DNA of 64,000 bases from JBIOHP01 sp044449065. Lineage in GTDB: Bacteria; Bacteroidota; Ignavibacteria; UBA10030; SZUA-254. Location: contig JBIOHP010000020.1 of assembly GCA_044449065.1 (NCBI GenBank), positions 6,860 to 70,859 of the forward strand. Reading direction: 5' to 3'. Under the pieces are notes generated by a model. The model saw only the letters and a list, made by a program, of their open reading frames with translations, had not been told where the DNA came from and did not search any database. Positions 9,536 to 18,814 of this stretch are shown piece by piece. The position numbers were made by a program, and so were the translations under genes. The stretch's first letter is position 1. Every line of letters starts with the position of its first letter.

Positions 9536-10426
9536 ATGAGTAACTTTGGCGACATCCTTCGCAGGGCGCGGGAAGAAAACGGGAGAACACTCGAGGATAT
9601 CGCGGCAGCTACGAATATTAATAAACGATTTTTAGAAGACATCGAGAAAGGGAGCTTGCCCAAGCTCCCCGATACGTATATCCGGGCGTTTATTCGGGCA
9701 TATGCTCACGAAGTTGGCCTCAATCCGGATAACCTTGTATCTTCGCTCAGTCCTCCATCATCCACTGAAAATCCATTTTTTCCGCTCCAACCGGCTATTC
9801 CGAATTTAACGCACGAATATACAGCCCGACAGTCAAGATCATCACAGGTAAAGGGAAATCCAATTCTGCTATTAATGTTTGTCGCCGGTTGCGCTGTCAT
9901 CGCATTGGTGCTGATTATCGGATGGATGCGAAGCGAGAGGAATCAAAAACAAGTGCAAGAGGTGTCTTTTTCCGACGTCATTCGTGAGAGGGAAGCTTCG
10001 GAAAAGAAAGAAGTACAACCGATTCTTATTCCCGAATCCTCACAAAATCCCGGAAAAGACAGTCTCGTCCTTGAAGGTTTTGCTTCGGAAAGTGAATGGA
10101 TGCGAATTGTACGGGATAGTCTTAAGGGGAAGGATTATACGCTTTCACCAGGATCACGAACGGTATGGAAAGCGAAACATTATTTTATTCTTTCATTAGG
10201 AAATGCAAAGGCGATTTCGTTCAAACTGAATGGACATAATATCGGATTGCCGTCGGTGTCGTTCGGTTCGCTATCCAATATCAAATTCTCCTGGAATACC
10301 CTTGATACATTATCGGCTAAAAGCGGTCAAAAGGAGAAAGGGAGCTTAACGTTCCAGAAAGATAGAACGGGAAAAGTGGATTTGAAATCAAATCTCAACC
10401 CTATCATCCCCCCCAAAAAGCCCTAA
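9536..10426 (+). CDS. RodZ-like helix-turn-helix membrane protein
   Basis: In this 296-residue protein, residues 1-70 form an HTH_25 domain (FGDILRRAREENGRTLEDIA, then KGSLPKLPDTYIRAFIRAYA), the classical RodZ N-terminus. A membrane helix lies at about 115-135. After a variable linker, the C-terminal part has the DUF4115-like beta domain (ISFKLNGHNIGL, SNIKFSWNTL). RodZ links MreB to the cell-shape machinery, with the HTH on the cytosolic side. The domain order and length fit the family. The stop codon overlaps the start of ligA by one base (TAATG), so the two are co-transcribed. Confidence 0.85.
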   Translation: MSNFGDILRRAREENGRTLEDIAAATNINKRFLEDIEKGSLPKLPDTYIRAFIRAYAHEVGLNPDNLVSSLSPPSSTENPFFPLQPAIPNLTHEYTARQSRSSQVKGNPILLLMFVAGCAVIALVLIIGWMRSERNQKQVQEVSFSDVIREREASEKKEVQPILIPESSQNPGKDSLVLEGFASESEWMRIVRDSLKGKDYTLSPGSRTVWKAKHYFILSLGNAKAISFKLNGHNIGLPSVSFGSLSNIKFSWNTLDTLSAKSGQKEKGSLTFQKDRTGKVDLKSNLNPIIPPKKP

Positions 10427-12456
10427 TGAAATCAGAAGATAAGGCGCGGATTCCCGCGTCTATAATCTCCAGAATCGACGCTCTCCGATCAGAATTACAC
10501 AGGCATGATTATCTCTATTACGTTGAAGCGCAACCGGAAATTTCGGATGAACAATATGACCGGTTGATGCGTGAACTTATCGACTTGGAGAAGCAATATC
10601 CTCAACTTGTAACGCCGGATTCACCGTCGATGCGGGTAGGAGGCGAACCGATGAAGGTTTTTCCGACCGTAACCCATGCTGTTCCCATGTTGAGTCTTTC
10701 GAATACATATTCTGAAGGAGATCTAAAAGATTTTGATCGCAGGGTGCGCTCGTTGCTTGATGGGGCAGAAATTGGTTATGTTTGCGAATTAAAATTCGAC
10801 GGCGTATCTTTGAGTCTGCATTACCGCGATGGAATATTAATGCAGGGAGTTACCCGCGGCGATGGTGTGCAGGGCGACGATATTACGAACAATGTGAAAA
10901 CTATACGCTCCATACCGCTGCGACTCAAAACCAAACCGATCCGGCTGCCGGATTGCGAGGTACGCGGCGAGGTAATCATGTTCAAAAAAGATTTTGAAAA
11001 GATGAACGAGGAGCGCGAATTATCGAATGAAAAAATATTTATCAATCCGCGTAATTCTGTCGCCGGCACATTAAAGATGCAGGATTCTAAAATCGTGGCA
11101 GCCCGTCCGCTTAAATTCTTTGCGTATTATCTTATTACAGAAAATTCAAAGACAACGAGTCACCAGGACGCTCTCCGGACGTTACACGATTTGGGTTTCC
11201 CGACCGATCAGCATACCCGGTTGTGTAAATCCATCGATGAAGTTATTAGATTTTGGAAAGAATGGGAAGCTAAACGCGAAGAGTTGCCCTACGAGATTGA
11301 TGGAGTTGTCGTGAAAGTTAATTCCATCGCCCAGCAAGAAACACTCGGCGCCATCGCAAAAAGTCCTCGTTGGGCGATAGCGAGCAAGTTTGCATCACGA
11401 AAAGCTGAAACGATCATCCGGGAAATACGATTGCAGGTTGGGAGAATCGGCACAATCACACCGGTTGCAGAACTTGAACCGGTTTTTATCGGCGGCACGA
11501 CCGTGAGCAGAGCGTCATTATATAATGAAGATTATATTCAGGAATTGAAGATTGGGGAAGGCGATACGGTAGTGGTTGAACGCGGAGGGGACGTTATCCC
11601 TAAAGTTACGTCGGTAACGAAGTATGCAAAGAACCATGTTGTTTTTAAATTTAAGAAAACCTGCCCCGAATGCGGATCAAAAATTCACCGCCCTCAAGGG
11701 GAAGTAAATTATTATTGTGAAAACTATGAATGCCCTCGTCAAATCCGCAGCAGAATTGAGCACTGGGCTATGCGCGGCGCGATGGATATCGAACGTCTGG
11801 GTGAAGCGGTTGTCGATCAATTAGTCACTCATGAATTTGTCAAGAATATTACCGATCTATACGAGCTTCATAAACAAAAGGAAGAGTTAATCGAGCAGGA
11901 ACGGTGGGGGGAGAAAAGTGTTCAAAACCTTCTCAACGGAATTGAAACGAGTAAAAAGATCCCATACCACCGCGTGCTGTATGCATTAGGTATCCGGCAT
12001 GTTGGCTCAACGGTGGCGCGTATTTTAGCTGATAAATATCCGTCGATTGATGCATTAAAAAACGCCGACGAAGATGAATTGACGTCCACACACGAAATCG
12101 GTCCAAAGATCGCCGATAGCATTCTCCGGTATTTTGCCGATAGCCAGCATAGAAAAATTATCGCACGATTGCAGGAATATGGTCTTCAGTTGGCTGTCCA
12201 GAAAAAGAAAGTACGCGGGGTGTTGGATGGAAAAACATTCGTGTTAACGGGCGGATTGGAATCGATGTCCCGCAATGAAGCAAAAACACGGATTGAAGAA
12301 CTCGGCGGGATAGTGACGTCAAGCGTCTCTGCCAATGTAAATGTTGTTATCGTCGGCGCGGAAGCGGGATCCAAACTTGCAAAGGCGAAAGAACTCGGGA
12401 TTGAATTGTGGGACGAAAAACGCTTCCTGAGCGTCATTAAAGAACAGAAAGGATAA
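10426..12456 (+). CDS. ligA: NAD-dependent DNA ligase
   Basis: The 676-residue length is usual for LigA. An N-terminal Ia domain contains the YYVEAQPEISDEQYD pattern. The adenylation domain has the active-site lysine K123 in CELKFDGVSLS, followed by RGEVIM and PYEIDGVVVKV. An OB fold follows, then a four-cysteine zinc finger (CPECGS...CENYECP), helix-hairpin-helix repeats, and a C-terminal BRCT domain (GKTFVLTGGLESMSRNEAK). It seals nicks during replication and repair using NAD+ and is essential in most bacteria. It lies between the RodZ-like gene (1-base overlap) and the GT9-like gene (6-base gap) in one operon. Confidence 0.97.
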   Translation: MKSEDKARIPASIISRIDALRSELHRHDYLYYVEAQPEISDEQYDRLMRELIDLEKQYPQLVTPDSPSMRVGGEPMKVFPTVTHAVPMLSLSNTYSEGDLKDFDRRVRSLLDGAEIGYVCELKFDGVSLSLHYRDGILMQGVTRGDGVQGDDITNNVKTIRSIPLRLKTKPIRLPDCEVRGEVIMFKKDFEKMNEERELSNEKIFINPRNSVAGTLKMQDSKIVAARPLKFFAYYLITENSKTTSHQDALRTLHDLGFPTDQHTRLCKSIDEVIRFWKEWEAKREELPYEIDGVVVKVNSIAQQETLGAIAKSPRWAIASKFASRKAETIIREIRLQVGRIGTITPVAELEPVFIGGTTVSRASLYNEDYIQELKIGEGDTVVVERGGDVIPKVTSVTKYAKNHVVFKFKKTCPECGSKIHRPQGEVNYYCENYECPRQIRSRIEHWAMRGAMDIERLGEAVVDQLVTHEFVKNITDLYELHKQKEELIEQERWGEKSVQNLLNGIETSKKIPYHRVLYALGIRHVGSTVARILADKYPSIDALKNADEDELTSTHEIGPKIADSILRYFADSQHRKIIARLQEYGLQLAVQKKKVRGVLDGKTFVLTGGLESMSRNEAKTRIEELGGIVTSSVSANVNVVIVGAEAGSKLAKAKELGIELWDEKRFLSVIKEQKG

Positions 12457-12462
12457 CACTGA

Positions 12463-13002
12463 GTGTTCGAATCGTTGATGAAATCCATCGGATTGCAGAT
12501 CGCGAAGTATCAGTTTCGAAATGATCGCGATACGCTTCAACCGATGACTAATTTTTTATCCAATGCCCGTAATGTGCTGGTTGTTCTCCCGGTGGGTTAC
12601 GATGAGGCAATTCTGGCAAGTGACGCCTTGAGCGCACAGCGTGAAAAACTCAGTAACATACAGTTTATTATCGTGCATAACAGCACGCGTTTCACCTCGC
12701 TCGCCCATTTCCCGAAATCGGAAGTGATCCGCCTCGATCCTCCGGATATCAACAAATTTTTTCTTCCGCGGAAAGCGGTTATCAACCGGCTGCCAAAACA
12801 TCAATACGATGTCGCTATCGATCTCAATGTTGATTTCGTATTGTACTCTGCGTATATTTGCAAAGCCTCGCAAGCCCGCGTCCGTGTCGGTTTCGCAAAA
12901 CCCGAAGGGGATATTTTCTACAATGTGCATCTCCAGTTCAGCGAGCCACGGACTCCTGAGGCATTATATGACAAATTTGTGAAATGTTTATCAATGTTTT
13001 AA
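12463..13002 (+). CDS. half-size glycosyltransferase-9-like protein (DUF6913-like), function unknown
   Basis: The gene has a GTG start six bases after ligA and encodes 179 residues, cytosolic, with no signal. The pattern NVLVVLPVGYDEAILASDAL, then QYDVAIDLNVDFVLYSAYIC and RVRVGFA, resembles the N-terminal Rossmann-like half of heptosyltransferase-type (GT9) enzymes. The nucleotide-sugar-binding C-terminal half is absent. Short stand-alone proteins of this kind are common in Bacteroidota and are annotated DUF6913. Lacking the donor domain, catalysis is doubtful; a binding or structural role is possible. It is followed 19 bases later by the STAS gene. Confidence 0.6.
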   Translation: MFESLMKSIGLQIAKYQFRNDRDTLQPMTNFLSNARNVLVVLPVGYDEAILASDALSAQREKLSNIQFIIVHNSTRFTSLAHFPKSEVIRLDPPDINKFFLPRKAVINRLPKHQYDVAIDLNVDFVLYSAYICKASQARVRVGFAKPEGDIFYNVHLQFSEPRTPEALYDKFVKCLSMF

Positions 13003-13021
13003 TTAATTTCAGGGAATATCT

Positions 13022-13357
13022 ATGAAGTTCGATGTAAAACAGAAAGATGGAGCGACGGTATTAACGATCAAGGAACGTAAAATTAGTGCTGACGTCTCCG
13101 GAGAATTGAAGGCGGAATTTCTTGTTCTGTGCAAACCCAAAATATCAAAAAAACTCATCGTAAACTTAAAAGAAGTTGAATTTTGCGATAGCAGCGGCTT
13201 GAGCGCGTTGCTTATTGCGCATCGGGCGATGCGTGAGCACGGAGGCTCTGTGCACTTAGTTCAGGTCCACAAAAAAATATTCGATCTTATCAAATTATCG
13301 CAACTCGATCGTATTTTTAATATCAACAGCACCGTTGCCGAGGCGCTTAAGAATTAG
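13022..13357 (+). CDS. STAS-domain anti-sigma factor antagonist
   Basis: A 111-residue single STAS domain has the hallmark EFCDSSGLSALL, in which Ser57 or Ser58 is the expected phosphorylation site. It ends with IKLSQLDRIFNINSTVAEAL, the usual last helix of SpoIIAA/RsbV proteins. The dephosphorylated form binds an anti-sigma kinase and frees a sigma factor or another client. The SpoIIE-type phosphatase at 5618-7054 is a plausible partner. There is a clear ribosome site (AGGGA) upstream of ATG 13022. Confidence 0.9.
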   Translation: MKFDVKQKDGATVLTIKERKISADVSGELKAEFLVLCKPKISKKLIVNLKEVEFCDSSGLSALLIAHRAMREHGGSVHLVQVHKKIFDLIKLSQLDRIFNINSTVAEALKN

Positions 13358-13402
13358 CCGGGCGCCTTCCGGAAGTATCCGACTTTTTTCTGAGATCGAT
13401 TA

Positions 13403-14866
13403 ATGGGCTTCCATCAAATCGATTATCTTATCGTCGCCGTTTACCTTATCGGCGTTACAATCGCCGGCGTCCTCATTTCCGGGAAACAGCGTAACTCACA
13501 GGATTATTTTTTGGGGGGCAGGAAGCTTCCCTGGTGGTCTGTGGGTTTTTCCATCGTTGCAAGCGAAACAAGCACGCTCACATTCATCAGTGTTCCGGGT
13601 TTGGGGTACGCGACCAATATGCATTTTTTGCAGGTTGCATTCGGCTACTTTATCGGGAGGTTGTTGGTTAGCGTTATCTTTATCCCTGCGTATTATGCAG
13701 GCAATCTCGAAACGGCGTACGATTTTATCGGGAAACGGTTCGGTCTCACCTTACGTAAATTTACTTCCTCGATCTTTATCATAACCCGTGTACTTGCCTC
13801 AGGTGTTCGCTTATTCGCCACTGCTATTCCGGTACACCTGATCACCGGTTTAAATTATCCCACGAGCATTCTACTGGTTGGCTCATTTACCCTTTTATAT
13901 ACATACGTTGGCGGCTTAAAAGCGGTGGTTGCGATGGACGTTGTTCAATTATTCATCTACCTCGCAGGAGCCGGCGTTTCGATGTATATCATAATTCATC
14001 ACCTGCCGGGAGGGTGGGGGGATGTTTTCTCCTTTGCAACAACCGGCGGCAACAATAAATTTGAGGTCCTGAATTTGAACTGGGGCAATTCAATTATGAA
14101 TTTCCTCACGGCGCCTTACACCTTGATCGGCGGATTATTGGGGGGGACTTTCCTGACGATGGCTTCACATGGAACCGATCAACTTCTTGTACAGCGCTTG
14201 CTCGGGTGTAAGACCAAACGCGATAGCCAAAAAGCGTTGATGTTAGACGCTGGAGTTATCGTATTGCAATTCGGATTTTTTCTTATCCTCGGAATCTGCC
14301 TTTACGCATTTTATCAGGGAGCGTCGTTTCAGCAATTGGGGCTTAAATCATCCGATGAGGTATTCCCGAAATTTATCGTTGAACAGCTCCCGACGGGAAT
14401 TTCCGGTTTGTTGATCTCCGGCGTGCTCGCATCGGCGATGGGAAGTCTATCGTCATCGATAAGCTCGCTGGCTTCATCAACATATCTCGATCTGTTTAAA
14501 TTTACCAAACATGGGAGCGGAATTAACCCCAAAGGGGAAGTGGTTTGGTCAAGGTTCTTTACACTATTCTGGGGCGCCGTATTGATTGGCGGCGCGATTT
14601 TGTTTGCAGATACAAAAAATCCCGTGGTCGAGATTGGTTTAAAAATTACTTCGTTCACATACGGTGGATTGCTCGGGACGTTTTTTCTGGGATTACTATT
14701 CAAAAAAACCGATCAGCTCGATGCGTTCATCGGTCTTATTACAGGTCTTCTGACGATGGTAGTGGTGTTAGAGTTTACCGATATTAATTTTCTCTGGCAC
14801 ACCTTTATCGGATGCACAGCTTCTATTGCAGCGGCAAATACAAGTGTTTGGATCAGACGAAGGTAA
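13403..14866 (+). CDS. sodium:solute symporter (SSF family)
   Basis: This 487-residue protein has about 13 membrane helices. It contains the SSF features GKQRNSQDYFLGGRKLPWW and, in helix 2, ASETSTLTFISVPG. The LYTYVGGLKAVVAMDVVQ segment is the family's most conserved block, and SSSISSLASSTYLDL contributes to the second Na+ site. It has the common short SSF length without an accessory domain, unlike the 598-residue protein at 623-2419. It imports an unknown solute with Na+. It may be in one operon with the STAS gene 45 bases upstream. Confidence 0.93.
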   Translation: MGFHQIDYLIVAVYLIGVTIAGVLISGKQRNSQDYFLGGRKLPWWSVGFSIVASETSTLTFISVPGLGYATNMHFLQVAFGYFIGRLLVSVIFIPAYYAGNLETAYDFIGKRFGLTLRKFTSSIFIITRVLASGVRLFATAIPVHLITGLNYPTSILLVGSFTLLYTYVGGLKAVVAMDVVQLFIYLAGAGVSMYIIIHHLPGGWGDVFSFATTGGNNKFEVLNLNWGNSIMNFLTAPYTLIGGLLGGTFLTMASHGTDQLLVQRLLGCKTKRDSQKALMLDAGVIVLQFGFFLILGICLYAFYQGASFQQLGLKSSDEVFPKFIVEQLPTGISGLLISGVLASAMGSLSSSISSLASSTYLDLFKFTKHGSGINPKGEVVWSRFFTLFWGAVLIGGAILFADTKNPVVEIGLKITSFTYGGLLGTFFLGLLFKKTDQLDAFIGLITGLLTMVVVLEFTDINFLWHTFIGCTASIAAANTSVWIRRR

Positions 14867-14914
14867 TTTATTGTTTTGATTTTGGACAACCATTATCCTT
14901 AATTATTTATTCGC

Positions 14915-15556
14915 ATGATGCAGGATAGAAATTGGCGTAAGACCCTTATCGCGGCGGGTATTTTTGGAATCAGCATGGGTTTTTTAGAAGCCGCCGTAGT
15001 TGTGTATCTTCGTGCGCAATATTACCCCGAAGGTTTTACGTTCCCGCTCAAGATATTTCCTCCGAATATTCTTGTGATCGAGGTTATCCGCGAAGCAGCA
15101 ACGATACTGATGCTTATTGCCGTTGGGTGGCTTGCGGGCGGCAACTTCCTCACACGGTTTGCTTATTTTGTCTTTACGTTTAGCGTCTGGGATATTTTTT
15201 ATTACGTCTTTCTTAAATGGACGATTAACTGGCCCCAATCGTTAAATGATTGGGATATTTTATTTCTTGTTCCACTTCCATGGGTTGCTCCGGTCCTTGC
15301 GCCTGTCATTGTTTCAATCTCTTTGATTGGAGCAAGCATCATTGTTCTTTACCGGCACTCGATTGGCATTCCAGTAAAGATACCCATTTTCCGATGGCTC
15401 CTCATCATCCTTGGCGGGGTGATAATTATTATTTCATTTCTATTAAACAGCGGAGCCGTGATGAACAACTTTCCGCTCGGCACATATAACTGGTATATTT
15501 TTGTTACCGGTTTGGTTATTTCATTAATTGCATTTAGCAGCGCTCTCAAGCGGTGA
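14915..15556 (+). CDS. conserved hypothetical membrane protein
   Basis: This 213-residue protein has about six membrane helices. It carries a tryptophan/aromatic-rich central region (FSVWDIFYYVFLKW, then WPQSLNDWDILFLVPLPW, then APVLAPV), a pattern of strict conservation rather than random hydrophobicity. No enzyme motif is recognised. It lies 48 bases after the symporter on the same strand. Its family is unknown to me beyond being a recurrent unnamed inner-membrane protein. A role linked to the symporter is only guilt by association. Confidence 0.75.
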   Translation: MMQDRNWRKTLIAAGIFGISMGFLEAAVVVYLRAQYYPEGFTFPLKIFPPNILVIEVIREAATILMLIAVGWLAGGNFLTRFAYFVFTFSVWDIFYYVFLKWTINWPQSLNDWDILFLVPLPWVAPVLAPVIVSISLIGASIIVLYRHSIGIPVKIPIFRWLLIILGGVIIIISFLLNSGAVMNNFPLGTYNWYIFVTGLVISLIAFSSALKR

Positions 15557-15631
15557 CAAGATGGTATTTTAAAATCGTTAGTTAGTACTATTTCGATAGT
15601 CTTCAAATTCATGGGCTTTTTGAACCTGTTG

Positions 15632-15659
15632 TTTGGTCATATTGGAATTAGTACATTTG
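15632..15659 (+). promoter_or_regulatory. putative Bacteroidota-type promoter for the Ser/Thr kinase
   Basis: TTTG at 15632-15635 and TACATTTG at 15652-15659 match the Bacteroidota primary-sigma elements (-33 TTTG, -7 TAnnTTTG) with a 16-base spacer, slightly short. The -7 box ends four bases before the ATG at 15664, so the transcript would start at or next to the start codon and be leaderless. This is seen directly only as a motif match; activity is inferred. Confidence 0.4.
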
Positions 15660-15663
15660 GACT

Positions 15664-18366
15664 ATGATCGGTAAGTTAATCTCGCATTATCAAATTGTTG
15701 AAAAAATCGGGCAGGGCGGAATGGGCGTGGTCTACAAAGCCCATGATACCGAACTGAACCGTTTTGTCGCCCTCAAATTTCTTCCGGAAAATCTTGCCGG
15801 TGATTCAATAGAAAAAGAGCGTTTTTATCACGAAGCCCGCGCTGCGTCAGCTCTCAATCATCCAAACATCATGACTATCCATGAGGTTGGTAAGTACGAA
15901 GACCAATTTTATATTGTCATGGAATATTTGGAAGGTCAGACGCTGCGGAAATTCATTGGGGAAATATATTCTCAATCATCTGATAGCGGTAAACCAGCTT
16001 CATTTCCCATCAAGAACGTCCTTGACGTCGCTATACAGATATGTGATGGTCTTGCAGCAGCGCATGAAAAAGGAGTTGTCCATCGCGATATCAAGTCCGA
16101 TAACATTATGATCACCAACAGGGGGAAGGTGAAAATTATGGATTTTGGGCTGGCAAAATTAGAAGGAGCGACGAAACTTACTAAAACGGGCTCAACTATC
16201 GGCACTGCTGCCTATATGTCTCCTGAGCAGGCGCGCGGCGAAGATGCCGACGGCAGATCAGATATCTTCTCGTTCGGTGTGGTGCTTTATGAAATGTTGA
16301 CGGGACGGCTGCCGTTCAGAGGAGAGCATCCCGCCGCGCTGATGTACTCGGTTGTTCACGAGGATCCGGTCCCGGTCACAACATTCAATAACGAAGCGCC
16401 TTTGTCGCTGGAACAGATTGTTGTCAAAATGCTGGCGAAAAATCGGGAAGAGCGGTTTCAGGACGCAGATATTCTTCTAACGGAATTGCGCAGCGAGAGA
16501 GAGGCGTTTGGATCGGGCATAAAAAGAGATTCAACCATTCCGATCTCGCCGTCTTCACAATCTCGTCATTCGGCGATCGGTTCTGTCCGAACGCTGGGTA
16601 AAAAATATAAAACGTTGATGATTCTCGCTGTTGCATTAATTTTTGCTGTTTCGCTTCTTTTAATGTTTAATCCCTTCAACCTGCGAATAACTAATCAGAA
16701 GAATTCTGTTGAAACCTCCGGTCGCATCATGATCGCTGTGCTGCCATTTGAAAATCTTGGCGCTCCTACCCAGGACTATTTTGCCGATGGCGTAACTGAG
16801 GAAATCGCGAGCCGTCTTTCAAACTTATCGGGATTGGGCGTCATTGCCCGCACAAGTTCGATGCAATATAAGAAGACGCAAAAGCCCCTAAAGCAGATCG
16901 GAACGGAATTAGGCGTGCAATATTTACTTGAGGGGAGTATCCGCTGGGCAAATAGCGTAGATGGATCGTCCCGCGTTCGCATCACAACCCAGGTGATTAA
17001 AATTGAAGACGGGACGCAGGTTTGGTCGCAAATATTCGAATCTCCTCTTGCGGATATTTTTCAGGTGCAGGGAATTGCAGCTACCCAGGTTGCGGAAGCG
17101 TTAAACATCCGGCTTGCCCAACGAGAAAAAACCGCCTTACTGGAAAAAGCGACAATTAATACCGATTTATACAGTCAATACCTTAAGGCATTTGATACGA
17201 CGAAGTATTCACCTACGTTGGGCGCGTACAAACTCACCGAGACTCTGATATCCGACGTTATAAAAAAAGACTCAACCTTTGTCGCCGCGTATATCGGTTT
17301 GGTGGAAATTAGTTCATGGATCTACTGGCAGAGTTGGGAAAAAACCCCTGAACGGCAAAACCGAATAAAATTTGCGGCTGAGCGCGCCGTACGCCTCCAA
17401 CCCGCATTTGCAGGGGCGCATCATGCTTTGGGTTTGTTTTATTATCGATGCCTGCGCGATTACGAAAATGCCGGGAAAGAATTTGATACCGTAGCTCAGC
17501 TTGAGCCAAGCAACGCCAATAATCGCGATATGTACGGGGCTATCAAACGCAGGCAGGGTAAATACGCCGAAGCTATGAAGGATTTTAAAACAGCTTTCAT
17601 CCTCGATCCTCTCAACGCTCAGTATGCCTTGGATATCGGTCAAACATATTTTTATATGCGTGATTTTAAAGCAGGTGAAGAGTACTTGACCCGATCTATA
17701 ACATTAGATCCTCAATCGAACGCATACATCTTAAAAGCGTCGAATGCTTTCGCCCGCGATGGTAATACGCTGCTTGCCCGAAAAGCCCTTGAGGAAAGCG
17801 CGGGGAAAACAGATCAGACGCCGATGATTTTTGCGAATGTCGTTCTGGATATGTACGATGGAAAATACCTTGAAGCTATTAACCGATTGACGCCGGACTT
17901 GCTTAAGAAAACACACGCCGACACATTGACATATTACACCCGGAAAGGATTTTTATATAAATATTTGAACGATGTGAAATCAGCGCAAACCTATTTTGAT
18001 TCTCTGCGTATTATCGTGGAACGCCGTCTTCAAGCAGAACCGGCAAATGATGGATTATATTCAGCGCGGGGAATTGCCGATGCCGGTTTGGGGAAGAAGG
18101 AAAACGCGCTTCAAGCGGGCAGGAAAGCAAATGAGCTGGTTCCAATTTCGAAAGATGCAATGACGGGGATGATCAATCTTGAAGCTTTGGCAATGATTGA
18201 ATCAATAGTCGGTGAGTATGATTCAGCTTTGGATCATCTCGAAATTCTCTTATCAATGCCTGGGAAAGTATCTGTGAATACTGTCCGGCTTGATCCCGTT
18301 TATGCACCGCTCCGGTCGCTACCACGCTTCCAGAAACTAATCGCGAGCCATAATAATCTTCCTTGA
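15664..18366 (+). CDS. Ser/Thr protein kinase with TolB-like and TPR domains
   Basis: This is a 900-residue protein. The kinase domain covers residues 1-280: glycine loop GQGGMGVVYKA, ATP lysine K38 in VALKFL, catalytic HRDIKSDN with D142, DFG D160, and SPEQARGE. A single membrane helix lies at about 318-338. Residues about 355-480 form a TolB/FlgO-type domain (IAVLPFENLG, DYFADGVTEEIASRLSN, LGVQYLLEGSIRW, DGTQVWSQIFE). TPR repeats fill the remainder to the C-terminus (for example AKEFDTVAQLEPSNANN, then AEAMKDFKTAFILDPLNAQ). The architecture is common in Acidobacteria and FCB bacteria. The kinase faces the cytosol and the TPR region would be periplasmic. Clients are unknown. Confidence 0.93.
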   Translation: MIGKLISHYQIVEKIGQGGMGVVYKAHDTELNRFVALKFLPENLAGDSIEKERFYHEARAASALNHPNIMTIHEVGKYEDQFYIVMEYLEGQTLRKFIGEIYSQSSDSGKPASFPIKNVLDVAIQICDGLAAAHEKGVVHRDIKSDNIMITNRGKVKIMDFGLAKLEGATKLTKTGSTIGTAAYMSPEQARGEDADGRSDIFSFGVVLYEMLTGRLPFRGEHPAALMYSVVHEDPVPVTTFNNEAPLSLEQIVVKMLAKNREERFQDADILLTELRSEREAFGSGIKRDSTIPISPSSQSRHSAIGSVRTLGKKYKTLMILAVALIFAVSLLLMFNPFNLRITNQKNSVETSGRIMIAVLPFENLGAPTQDYFADGVTEEIASRLSNLSGLGVIARTSSMQYKKTQKPLKQIGTELGVQYLLEGSIRWANSVDGSSRVRITTQVIKIEDGTQVWSQIFESPLADIFQVQGIAATQVAEALNIRLAQREKTALLEKATINTDLYSQYLKAFDTTKYSPTLGAYKLTETLISDVIKKDSTFVAAYIGLVEISSWIYWQSWEKTPERQNRIKFAAERAVRLQPAFAGAHHALGLFYYRCLRDYENAGKEFDTVAQLEPSNANNRDMYGAIKRRQGKYAEAMKDFKTAFILDPLNAQYALDIGQTYFYMRDFKAGEEYLTRSITLDPQSNAYILKASNAFARDGNTLLARKALEESAGKTDQTPMIFANVVLDMYDGKYLEAINRLTPDLLKKTHADTLTYYTRKGFLYKYLNDVKSAQTYFDSLRIIVERRLQAEPANDGLYSARGIADAGLGKKENALQAGRKANELVPISKDAMTGMINLEALAMIESIVGEYDSALDHLEILLSMPGKVSVNTVRLDPVYAPLRSLPRFQKLIASHNNLP

Positions 18367-18457
18367 GGAATATTTTGAAACAAAAACTTGGATAGGATGC
18401 GATGGAAAGGATTTTCAAGGAGTGTCGTCATCGTGATCTCCGCATCAACTGAACGTC

Positions 18458-18486
18458 GCCTGCCCGACTACGTCGTTCGGGCGGGC
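18458..18486. repeat. GC-rich palindrome in a 448-bp spacer
   Basis: A ten-base stem (18458-18467 with 18477-18486, one G-U pair) surrounds a nine-base loop, in otherwise AT-rich DNA between two convergent genes. It resembles the GC-rich palindrome at 2663-2703. It may act as a terminator, but there is no T run. The remaining spacer 18367-18814 shows no supported gene. Confidence 0.55.
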
Positions 18487-18814
18487 GAGCTCCTGACCAC
18501 TACTCTATCAACTATCCGCATTTTTGCGAAGGGAATAAACAACAATGGTTGAAAACAATTTCATTAAAGTATTGCTAACTTTTTCTAAATTCGATAAAGA
18601 TATACTTCATATTGGATGATATTGATAAATAACCTGAAAGAGCATTGGCCTTTTAAGCAAATGCCCCTAATATAATCTTGCGATGCGGGATTATTTTTAT
18701 AATAACTTAGTAGTTAAGTAGTAAAATTGTAGAATTTCATAAATTACCATTATTGGGGTAGTTTGCCATCCTTTGACCAATTGAATTTCAGTAAAGCCAG
18801 CCGTAATTGGCTAG

